Below are positions 1-5,017 of a stretch of 6,579 nucleotides of DNA, piece by piece; position 1 is the stretch's first letter, and each line of letters begins with the position of its first letter. The DNA lies in the NCBI GenBank assembly GCA_030592565.1, contig JAUVIX010000215.1, positions 1 to 6,579 of the forward strand. The letters run 5' to 3'. The notes below the pieces were generated by a model. That model saw only the letters and a list, made by a program, of their open reading frames with translations. It was not told the origin of the DNA and searched no databases. Origin of the DNA: Chlorobiota bacterium (GTDB taxonomy: Bacteria; Bacteroidota; Bacteroidia; Bacteroidales; JAADJA01). Both the position numbers and the translations under genes were made by a program.

Positions 1-85
1 GCAAAGACCGATTCCTGAGAGAATGTCCGGAAAGGAACTGGTTATCATGGAATCTTGCGGATTGGAGGGCTTTCAATATTTTGAT
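1..85. other. Left edge, no supportable gene
   Basis: All six frames were inspected. One forward frame reads only five codons before a TGA at 16-18, which could be the tail of a gene lying to the left, but five codons cannot be identified. Another forward frame stays open through the terminator hairpin and into the antisense of the next gene, so it is not credible. A reverse frame is open to the edge but has no recognisable start or family. I see no promoter here. Confidence 0.4.
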
Positions 86-124
86 AAAAAAACAGGGAGC
101 AGTGGATTAGCTCTTTGCTCCCTG
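86..124 (-). terminator. Rho-independent terminator of the GIN/barrel gene
   Basis: A perfect 9-bp G+C-rich stem pairs CAGGGAGCA (93-101) with TGCTCCCTG (116-124) across a 14-base loop. Seven A residues lie at 86-92, so on the minus strand the hairpin is followed directly by seven T residues. The hairpin begins 24 bases after the stop codon of the leftward gene ending at 149. In the rightward direction only a weak T run follows (134-137), so activity in that direction would be poor. Confidence 0.88.
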
Positions 125-148
125 CTATTGGAGTTTTGTAATTTAAAA

Positions 149-1729
149 TCAGAAATTTACAAACGTAATACCTGCTGCCCAGGGATAAACCTCAGGGCCT
201 TTGTCTTTTCTAAACATTTCATTAACTGAGTAGGTTGCGAAAAGGTTAATAAATCCCCATCCTATTCTTACGGTTGCATCAAACTTAAAAGGTTGCAAAA
301 AGTAATCGTCGAAATCTTTTGTTTTTGAGTAATCAGGTGATATAGCTGTAAATACGGTTTCATATTTATCAGTATCAGGATTATATAGTGTCACATCAAA
401 CTCTTTATTTCTTTCATCGTAATATATTTTTGTGTGTGTTGTAAGTCTTAGGCCGGCAATCATACCAACTGAAAAATGAAAACTATTTTTCTTCATTCTG
501 CTGTTAGTCTGAAATTCAAAAAGGAGTGGTACAGTCAGATACCAGTTTGTTAATTTAGTCTTTCTAATGCTTATTCCCTGATCAATAAAACCAATCAGAT
601 GAGAGGAGTCGGAGTTAAGCCTTGTATTTTTGCTAAAACGGTAGTTATTCCAATAGGTTCCTAAACCTGTTACCAATCCCCATTTTTGATTTTTCGACAG
701 AGCTACATTCTGCTCGAAGAAATTGATATAGAAGGAGTATGATTTTATCATATTCAAATCTAAATATTCATAAGTCTTTGGAAAACTCATATTAAAATCG
801 GAGTTAACATATCCGTTTACTGCCATCTCGACTCCTGCCCAATGTCCATTAAATTTTGCAGGCTTACATCTCTGAAAACTAACATTACCGTCATCATCTA
901 TTTTTAGTTCTCTGTTACCAACTTTTATTTTCACCGAATCATTATCCTCATAATAGTTAACTTCAAGCCTGCCAATTTTTACTTTGACTGAATCCTGGTA
1001 ATCACTTGCATAATAATTACTTGTGTATGTTCTTCCGTCCTGTGATCTTGAAATGTATGTCAGCCTGGGCTCTCCAATGTTTGTGTATGAACTGGAATTG
1101 CTAACAGAGCCTTGCAGTTCAGTCGTAACATTCAGATTGGCAGTGCCTGCACCGGTTACATAGCAATTGGCTTTTTTGGTAACAAGTCCTTTAGCATTGA
1201 GGCTACCTGCCCCGCTAACGGTAATATTATTGTATCCAGCTATTCCTGATAAGGTTACATCTGCTGCTCCGGAGATTGTGGTTTCGACCCAATCAGACTC
1301 AATATTCAGATAAACATCTGATGCTCCGCTGGCGAAAATTGCAAATCTGTCCGGCTTAAAAAGGGACATACCTTCAACATCCGATGCTCCGGAAGCTTTC
1401 AGATAAGTTAGTTCGGGCAGTGTTATGTAAGCCTCAAGTTTTTTTGGGTTTTTGATATTTATCATTTCTATTTTCAGGATGCTGTCGGATACTGATGTAA
1501 CTACTTTATCCTGGAGGTTCTCATCTGTTTCAATAACAACAAGAAATGTGTCTCCTTTTTCCAATTTAACGTCTATTGCACCACCAACCTCAACACCTCT
1601 AAAGGCTATGGTTTCCCGGGTCTGTTTTACAACATTTCCGTTTCCTGTTTCCTGCGAAAAGGCGTTCGGGTTGATTATCGTTACCAGTATAATAACTAAA
1701 CTCAGTGTGATTGTTTTTGTGAATTTCAT
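149..1729 (-). CDS. Exported GIN-domain (DUF2807-like) protein with C-terminal outer-membrane beta-barrel
   Basis: The 526-aa product is probably an envelope protein with a head-like beta-helix attached to a barrel in the outer membrane; its role is unknown. Residues 1-25 form a signal peptide (MKFTK, hydrophobic core, cleavage likely after AFS). Residues about 39-205 match the GIN/DUF2807 pattern: FRGVEVGGAIDVKLEKGD at the front, then five rungs of the type SGASDV at 113, 134, 153, 172 and 192. A polar linker (206-290) contains two DSVK(V/I)K units. From about 294 (NGHWAGVEMAVNGYVN) to the C-terminus, alternating aromatic strands resemble the Bacteroidota OMP beta-barrel families, ending in F as many barrels do. 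The ATG at 1729 puts the signal peptide at the very N-terminus; no Shine-Dalgarno is seen. An ECF-like promoter lies about 40 bases upstream and a strong terminator follows, so it is probably monocistronic. The GIN family is annotated as a putative adhesin head, but direct proof of adhesion is lacking. Confidence 0.9.
   Translation of the reverse strand: MKFTKTITLSLVIILVTIINPNAFSQETGNGNVVKQTRETIAFRGVEVGGAIDVKLEKGDTFLVVIETDENLQDKVVTSVSDSILKIEMINIKNPKKLEAYITLPELTYLKASGASDVEGMSLFKPDRFAIFASGASDVYLNIESDWVETTISGAADVTLSGIAGYNNITVSGAGSLNAKGLVTKKANCYVTGAGTANLNVTTELQGSVSNSSSYTNIGEPRLTYISRSQDGRTYTSNYYASDYQDSVKVKIGRLEVNYYEDNDSVKIKVGNRELKIDDDGNVSFQRCKPAKFNGHWAGVEMAVNGYVNSDFNMSFPKTYEYLDLNMIKSYSFYINFFEQNVALSKNQKWGLVTGLGTYWNNYRFSKNTRLNSDSSHLIGFIDQGISIRKTKLTNWYLTVPLLFEFQTNSRMKKNSFHFSVGMIAGLRLTTHTKIYYDERNKEFDVTLYNPDTDKYETVFTAISPDYSKTKDFDDYFLQPFKFDATVRIGWGFINLFATYSVNEMFRKDKGPEVYPWAAGITFVNF
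881..994 (-). repeat. Doubled DSVK linker repeat inside the GIN/barrel gene
   Basis: Residues 246-283 contain two successive units, DSVKVKIGRLEVNYYEDN and DSVKIKVGNRELKIDDDG. Both have the same charge pattern and the same hydrophobic spacing. They sit between the beta-helix and the barrel, where related Bacteroidota proteins generally have a charged linker. The repeat is seen at protein level and has diverged at DNA level, so it is an old duplication or structural periodicity and not a fresh slippage event. Confidence 0.6.
1133..1393 (-). repeat. Five-rung SGA(S/A)DV beta-helix ladder in the GIN domain
   Basis: Residues 113-199 contain SGASDVEG, SGASDVYL, SGAADVTL, SGAGSLNA and TGAGTANL, spaced 19-21 residues apart. 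This matches the turn motif of a right-handed beta-helix of the GIN/DUF2807 type, one motif per coil. The first three rungs keep the acidic D; the last two lose it. Confidence 0.8.
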
Positions 1730-1768
1730 AGTAGTCGATTTTATTCGTTTTTAAATTGTTTTGTGATA

Positions 1769-1795
1769 TGACGGAGAGGGGGGTGGAAAAGTTAC
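1769..1795 (-). promoter_or_regulatory. Candidate ECF-type promoter of the GIN/barrel gene
   Basis: On the minus strand GTAAC (1795-1791) and CGTCA (1773-1769) are separated by 17 bases. This has the form of the two-part ECF promoter, with an AAC-containing -35 and a CGTC -10. The -10 element ends about 40 bases before the ATG at 1729. The same elements, with a 16-base spacer, lie in front of the ECF sigma gene in this window. The spacer carries a run of six C residues on this strand. The call rests on motif likeness only. Confidence 0.5.
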
Positions 1796-1796
1796 T

Positions 1797-1828
1797 TGAA
1801 TAAGTGAATGTTTGAATGCGTGAATGTT
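1797..1828. repeat. Four tandem 8-bp repeats, consensus TGAATGTT
   Basis: The units are TGAATAAG (1797-1804), TGAATGTT (1805-1812), TGAATGCG (1813-1820) and TGAATGTT (1821-1828). All four keep TGAAT and the second and fourth are identical. The array begins immediately upstream of the candidate ECF promoter of the left gene. It may be a short dispersed-repeat remnant, or reiterated protein-binding sites, as one unit is shorter than one helical turn. Its function is unknown. Confidence 0.75.
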
Positions 1829-1995
1829 GAGCGAAGCGAAATCCCACAAGGCGGGAATGAATAATTAAATGGAGCTCCTGTAAGGTTTGCACAGGGGAAT
1901 GTGGGATGGTGAACCTTGCGGGTGTTTGGGAAAAGGAATGATGGAATACTTTGGCTACAGAAGCCTTGGCGAAAGTGGGTTGGAATGCTTCTAAA
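1829..1995. repeat. Dyad-rich segment resembling a dispersed intergenic repeat
   Basis: The segment has several inverted repeats: the palindrome GGAGCTCC (1871-1878); GTAAGGTTTG (1880-1889) facing TGAACCTTGC (1910-1919) with three G-T pairs, enclosing CACA/TGTG (1890-1893/1900-1903); GGCT/AGCC (1953-1956/1962-1965); and AGAAGC/GCTTCT (1959-1964/1987-1992). The wording around 1950-1975 (TTGGCTACAGAAGCCTTGGC) resembles the dispersed intergenic repeats often seen in Bacteroidota and environmental bacteria. No second copy lies in this window, so its dispersed nature is inferred. Confidence 0.4.
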
Positions 1996-2074
1996 TAAGT
2001 AAGTATCTACATTTTTTTATAATATAGCTTGCCGAAGCTCCGTTAAAAATGAAATAGAACCAAACATTCTTATT

Positions 2075-3334
2075 ATGAAAAAACTCATTGTCGTTGCTTT
2101 AGTTAGCTTCTATTGTGCTGTTTCATTTGCACAGGAATCAGATACAGCCATTGTTTCGCGCGAAAATGCTCTCAATGTCTATTTTGATTGCGATTATTGC
2201 GATATGACTTATTTTCGTCAGAACTTCACAATAATAAATTATGTTCGGGACAGAAAGGTTGCCCAGGTGCAGATAATAGTTACTACAATGGAGACTGGTG
2301 GGGGAGGAATAGAATTTATGTTTCAGTTTGTAGGTTTAGGGCGTTTTGAAAACTTAACCGATACTCTGAAATTTGATACAAGAGCTGATGCCACTTCAGA
2401 TGAAATAAGAATTAAGCAGTTAGATATATTAAAAAAAGGATTAGTACCTTTTGTTTTAAAAACCCCTTTCGCAGATAAAGTTATGATTAGCTATGAGGGA
2501 GAAAATGAAAAGGTTGAGGAATCAGATCCCTGGAATAACTGGGTATTTAGTTTAAGTGCTGAAGGTTTTTTGAACGGGCAGCAGTCATATAATTCTATTG
2601 ATATGTGGGGCAATGTGTCGGCAAGCCGGATAACAGAGCAGATAAAGTATGAAACAGAGCTTGATTACGACTATTCGGAAGACAAATACCGGCTTTATGA
2701 TGATAATGATTCATTGATATATTCTGCAAATTCATACAGAAGAAGCTCCTCCTTTGAGCACAGAACAATTTGGTCGTTGGGTGACCACTGGGGAGCTGGA
2801 GTTTCCTTTGATGCCTATCAGTCCACTTACTCTAACATGGATTTAGGTATGTACCTTACACCAGCAATTGAGTATAACGTTTTTAAGTATTCAGAAGCTT
2901 CACAAAAACAATTGAGGTTTGGGTATCAGATAGGACCCAAATACAACAATTATACAGATACCACTATATACAACAAAACTGAGGAATTTCTGGTAAGTCA
3001 AAGTGTTGAGGTTAATTTTAAATACATCACAGGCTGGGGCTCTATAAGAACAGGTATTTACTGGAGTAATTATTTACATGATTTTAATATGTATCGTATT
3101 AGTACATCTGTTGGTGCTCAAATAAGGCTATTTAAAGGATTGTCATTTAGGGTACGTGGCAGGTTGTCGATGCCAAGAAACCAGATTGGACTGGTGAAAA
3201 CAGAGAGTACACCTGAGGATGTTTTGTTACGCCAGCGCGAGTTAAAAACACAATATTCATTTTACGCAAGTGTCGGTCTTTCATATACTTTTGGCTCAAT
3301 TTATAATAATGTTGTTAATCCGAGACTTGATTAA
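2075..3334 (+). CDS. Conserved exported protein, probable outer-membrane beta-barrel, function unknown
   Basis: The 419-aa product has a clear signal peptide (MKKLIVVALVSFYCAVSFA, cleavage after residue 19). The mature N-terminal domain (about 31-142) carries NVYFDCDYCD with Cys39 and Cys42, then FxIINYVRDRKVAQVQIIVTT, a glycine run GGGG at 75-78, and a threonine/acidic stretch with LKKGLVPFVLKT. This pattern is familiar to me from a conserved Bacteroidota family with no experimentally known role that I can recall. From about DPWNNWVFSL (151-160) to the end, alternating hydrophobic and aromatic residues with short polar turns indicate a beta-barrel. The C-terminal motif is SVGLSYTFGSIYNNVVNPRLD, so the barrel does not end exactly on an aromatic residue. 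The ATG at 2075 begins the signal peptide; there is no Shine-Dalgarno, as is usual in this phylum. It diverges from the GIN/barrel gene and converges on the sigma operon. No ECF-like site was found upstream. Confidence 0.85.
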   Translation: MKKLIVVALVSFYCAVSFAQESDTAIVSRENALNVYFDCDYCDMTYFRQNFTIINYVRDRKVAQVQIIVTTMETGGGGIEFMFQFVGLGRFENLTDTLKFDTRADATSDEIRIKQLDILKKGLVPFVLKTPFADKVMISYEGENEKVEESDPWNNWVFSLSAEGFLNGQQSYNSIDMWGNVSASRITEQIKYETELDYDYSEDKYRLYDDNDSLIYSANSYRRSSSFEHRTIWSLGDHWGAGVSFDAYQSTYSNMDLGMYLTPAIEYNVFKYSEASQKQLRFGYQIGPKYNNYTDTTIYNKTEEFLVSQSVEVNFKYITGWGSIRTGIYWSNYLHDFNMYRISTSVGAQIRLFKGLSFRVRGRLSMPRNQIGLVKTESTPEDVLLRQRELKTQYSFYASVGLSYTFGSIYNNVVNPRLD

Positions 3335-3343
3335 CAAGTGCTT

Positions 3344-3376
3344 TTTACTACATTTGAAAGAAGTTGAAATGGTAAA
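3344..3376. terminator. Possible weak hairpin between convergent genes
   Basis: TTTAC (3344-3348) plus CATTT (3351-3355) can pair with AAATG (3367-3371) plus GTAAA (3372-3376), giving ten base pairs with a two-base bulge and an 11-base loop. It lies in the 54-bp gap between two convergent stop codons, where a shared terminator would be expected. The stem is A+T-rich and the flanking T runs are short in both directions, so this is a weak candidate. Confidence 0.3.
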
Positions 3377-3388
3377 TTTAAACTGAAG

Positions 3389-4453
3389 CTATTCATTTAT
3401 AGGATGTTTTAACTTCCTGACGATTTCTATATTGTCGCCAATAATATTGTAGGCAATAATATTTCCATTCTCGTCAAATTGTTTCTCTACCTCCAATTCT
3501 CTGTCAGCAAGCATATTGTATCCATTGACAGTGCGTTCGAGAAATGATTTTTTTTCAGTACTGTTTACCGGAATTACCTTTTTAACTACTGATGCTAGAA
3601 ATCTTGATATAAAAGGTTTCCTTTTTTGTATGTCTGTCGGTTTTTCATTTATTGCCAGGTCGTAAGTATATAGCCCTGAAGTAGTAGTTTTCTGTATATC
3701 AAGATATGTTAAATCACTCTTTTTGATATCAACTGATAGAATCTCCTTTGGTGCAATAGGGCTAATAATTGATGTTTCTTTTTGTAAATAGTCGACATTA
3801 TTATCAAGAGATGCAACAGCCTGGATTGATGATGATTCTGCCTGTATTATTTTTGGTATTACAGTATTGTTATCCTCAATATATGGTGTGATAACCTCAA
3901 GTTTGCTAATTTGTGAAAATTCTCTTGCCGGCTTTGTTTTTTGACTTAATATATAATAAAGGCCAATGAACAGCAGAATAGAAGCTGCTATAGAGATTGC
4001 ATACAATGTGGCAGAGCGATAAACAACAAATAAGCCTTTCTTTTTCAATGACTCCTTATCCTGATAAACAATATTTTTAGGTTTAAGGAAAGTCCCCCGA
4101 AAGGCATTATATTCAAGTTTTGTCTGTGGGTTCTTCCCCAGGAAAGTAATCACATCTGCTGATTCTTCTTCGGAAAGATCACCCTCAAGAGCTGCAATAA
4201 AATACTCCTCATAATTACTACCATCAATTTCTCCAAAAGGTGTAACATCCTTTTTTTTAAGAGTATTTTTCCCATTAAACGTAATAGTATCATCAGATGG
4301 CAGAAGTATCACATCTTCGAAATCATTAAACTCTTCTTTAAGGTCTTCATTCTCTTCAAGGAATACCATAAGCTCAGCCACCTGTTCGGGCAACAGACTT
4401 TTCTCGTAATAATCAAGAAAAAATGCTTCGTAGTTGTTCCTTGTTATTTTCAT
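3389..4453 (-). CDS. Probable anti-sigma factor, single-pass membrane protein with duplicated cytoplasmic domain
   Basis: This 354-aa protein probably holds the co-encoded ECF sigma factor inactive at the inner membrane. Residues 7-68 and 80-139 are two copies of one module: NYE-x(1)-(F/Y)F, an acidic helix with L and E residues, V-x2-FL-x2-N, E(F/Y)N-x-F and a final LKKK. A single membrane helix follows at about 148-169 (ATLYAISIAASILLFIGLYYIL), with basic residues before it, which puts the N-terminus in the cytoplasm. The rest (170-354) is a low-complexity periplasmic tail ending in a more ordered segment, GYNMLADRELEVEKQFDENG. No HxxxCxxC zinc motif is present. A TTG at 4465 would add four residues and overlap the sigma gene; I prefer the ATG at 4453, one base after the sigma stop codon, which implies translational coupling. 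The role is assigned from position, topology and likeness of the repeated module to Bacteroidota anti-sigma N-termini. Confidence 0.75.
   Translation of the reverse strand: MKITRNNYEAFFLDYYEKSLLPEQVAELMVFLEENEDLKEEFNDFEDVILLPSDDTITFNGKNTLKKKDVTPFGEIDGSNYEEYFIAALEGDLSEEESADVITFLGKNPQTKLEYNAFRGTFLKPKNIVYQDKESLKKKGLFVVYRSATLYAISIAASILLFIGLYYILSQKTKPAREFSQISKLEVITPYIEDNNTVIPKIIQAESSSIQAVASLDNNVDYLQKETSIISPIAPKEILSVDIKKSDLTYLDIQKTTTSGLYTYDLAINEKPTDIQKRKPFISRFLASVVKKVIPVNSTEKKSFLERTVNGYNMLADRELEVEKQFDENGNIIAYNIIGDNIEIVRKLKHPINE
4037..4216 (-). repeat. Second copy of the duplicated anti-sigma module
   Basis: This encodes residues 80-139 of the anti-sigma protein. It aligns with residues 7-68 at NYE, the following aromatic pair, V-x2-FL, the N after it, E(F/Y)N-x-F, a proline-containing strand with a single isoleucine, and the closing LKKK. 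The corresponding DNA has diverged, so the duplication is old and presumably kept by selection. It lies closest to the membrane helix. Confidence 0.65.
4250..4435 (-). repeat. First copy of the duplicated anti-sigma module
   Basis: This encodes residues 7-68 of the anti-sigma protein (begins NYEAFFLDYYEKSLLPEQ, ends LKKK). Likeness to the second copy is seen in protein, not in DNA. Each copy is about 60 residues, the size of a typical anti-sigma helical domain, so the protein may have two sigma-binding surfaces or one binding and one sensing copy. Confidence 0.65.
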
Positions 4454-4454
4454 T

Positions 4455-4946
4455 TTAATAATCAATTAAATTTTCCATACTTACGAGATATTTTTTCATT
4501 GTCATACGTGCCCTGTAAATATAAACCTTCACCTGAGCTTCACTTAAACCCGTGATCTCACCTATTTCGTTATATGAATATCCCTCGTAATCTCTCAACA
4601 GTAAAACCGACCTTTGAATTTCAGGTAGCCTTTCCAGGGCTTCATCTAATATCTCTTTCAGGTCGGAGTATCCTGTTTCTTGTCCACTATTATACACCTC
4701 AACATCCTCACCTGTGTCCCATCTTTTATCTTTCCTGATTCTGTCGATCATTGTATGATAAGCAGCAGTAAAAAGATAGGATTTTGACTTCTTGTACGAA
4801 ATACCACTGACTTTTTCCCACATCTTGGCAAAAGCATCCTGAACGATGTCGCTGGCAGTATCCTCATTTTTAATATTTTTCAGGATAAACCGGTAAACAC
4901 CATCTGCATAAGTATCAACACATTTATTGTATTCGTTTACAGTCAT
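4455..4946 (-). CDS. ECF-family RNA polymerase sigma factor (sigma-70 family)
   Basis: The 163-aa product has only regions 2 and 4, the ECF layout and usual length. Region 2 (about 8-75) includes DIVQDAFAKMWEK at 33-45, the core-binding helix, then YLFTAAYHTMIDRIRKDKR at 57-75 for -10 recognition and melting. Region 4 (about 98-154) includes LPEIQRSVLLLRDYEGYSYNEIGEITGLSEAQVKVYIYRARMTMKKYL, with the helix-turn-helix that reads the -35. There is no region 1 or 3 and no C-terminal extension. The ATG at 4946 gives the expected N-terminus. It is the first gene of an operon with the anti-sigma gene, one base apart. The promoter just upstream resembles an ECF promoter, which suggests autoregulation. 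The signal it answers is unknown; neighbours point to the cell envelope. Confidence 0.95.
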   Translation of the reverse strand: MTVNEYNKCVDTYADGVYRFILKNIKNEDTASDIVQDAFAKMWEKVSGISYKKSKSYLFTAAYHTMIDRIRKDKRWDTGEDVEVYNSGQETGYSDLKEILDEALERLPEIQRSVLLLRDYEGYSYNEIGEITGLSEAQVKVYIYRARMTMKKYLVSMENLIDY

Positions 4947-4981
4947 TCAGTATGCTCTGTTTTGCAAATGTTTATAAGTGT

Positions 4982-5007
4982 GACGGCTCAACAGATAATA
5001 TGTTACA
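4982..5007 (-). promoter_or_regulatory. Candidate ECF-type autoregulatory promoter of the sigma operon
   Basis: On the minus strand TGTAAC (5007-5002) is followed after 16 bases by CGTC (4985-4982), then A. This matches the general ECF pattern of an AAC-containing -35 and a CGTC -10 at 16-17 bases. Transcription would start near 4975, leaving a leader of about 30 bases before the ATG at 4946. The site fits wholly within the 68-bp gap after the ATPase gene. No TAnnTTTG housekeeping element precedes the sigma gene. Confidence 0.55.
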
Positions 5008-5017
5008 GACCATATTA
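4996..5017. promoter_or_regulatory. 7-bp inverted repeat overlapping the candidate -35 element
   Basis: TAATATG (4996-5002) and CATATTA (5011-5017) are perfect inverted repeats around an 8-base centre. The dyad covers the ATPase stop codon and the TGTAAC element of the sigma promoter. It could be an operator or a weak A+T-rich hairpin ending the ATPase transcript; it has no T run, so terminator function is doubtful. Chance is possible in A+T-rich DNA. Confidence 0.3.

Larger units (their letters stand above)
1730..2074. other. 345-bp divergent intergenic region, repeat-rich and non-coding
   Basis: This stretch separates the start codons of two divergent envelope-protein genes. From left to right it holds an ECF-like promoter for the left gene (1769-1795), four tandem 8-mers (1797-1828), a dyad-rich segment (about 1829-1995) and an A+T-rich leader (1996-2074) that presumably promotes the right gene. 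In that leader TAGCTTG at 2025-2031 is a one-base-short match to TAnnTTTG with no convincing -33 element, so I do not call a promoter there. No open frame has a plausible start and coding character. The base composition at 1829-1980 is visibly richer in G than the flanking genes. Confidence 0.7.

Noticed and set aside
23..229. Rightward 68-codon open frame at the left edge
   Set aside because: It runs through the terminator hairpin and into the antisense of the 3' end of the GIN/barrel gene, and has no family likeness.
1452..1754. Rightward 100-codon open frame
   Set aside because: It is the antisense shadow of the signal peptide and GIN-domain coding sequence, with low-complexity composition.
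1797..1828. CRISPR-like array
   Set aside because: Units are 8 bases with no spacers and there are no cas genes.
1599..1892. Leftward 97-codon open frame
   Set aside because: It overlaps the GIN/barrel gene start in another frame and translates the tandem 8-mers and repeat-like DNA.
1899..1994. Rightward 31-codon open frame in the intergenic repeat-like segment
   Set aside because: It has no ribosome site or promoter and its reading comes wholly from the dyad-rich repeat-like DNA.
2108..2119. Lipoprotein signal at Cys14 of the 419-aa barrel protein
   Set aside because: The residues before the cysteine (S-F-Y) do not fit a lipobox, and a normal cleavage site follows at residue 19.
4965..4972. 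AACATTTG as a housekeeping -7 element for the sigma gene
   Set aside because: It lacks the TA of TAnnTTTG and has no TTTG at the right distance; the ECF-like site fits better.
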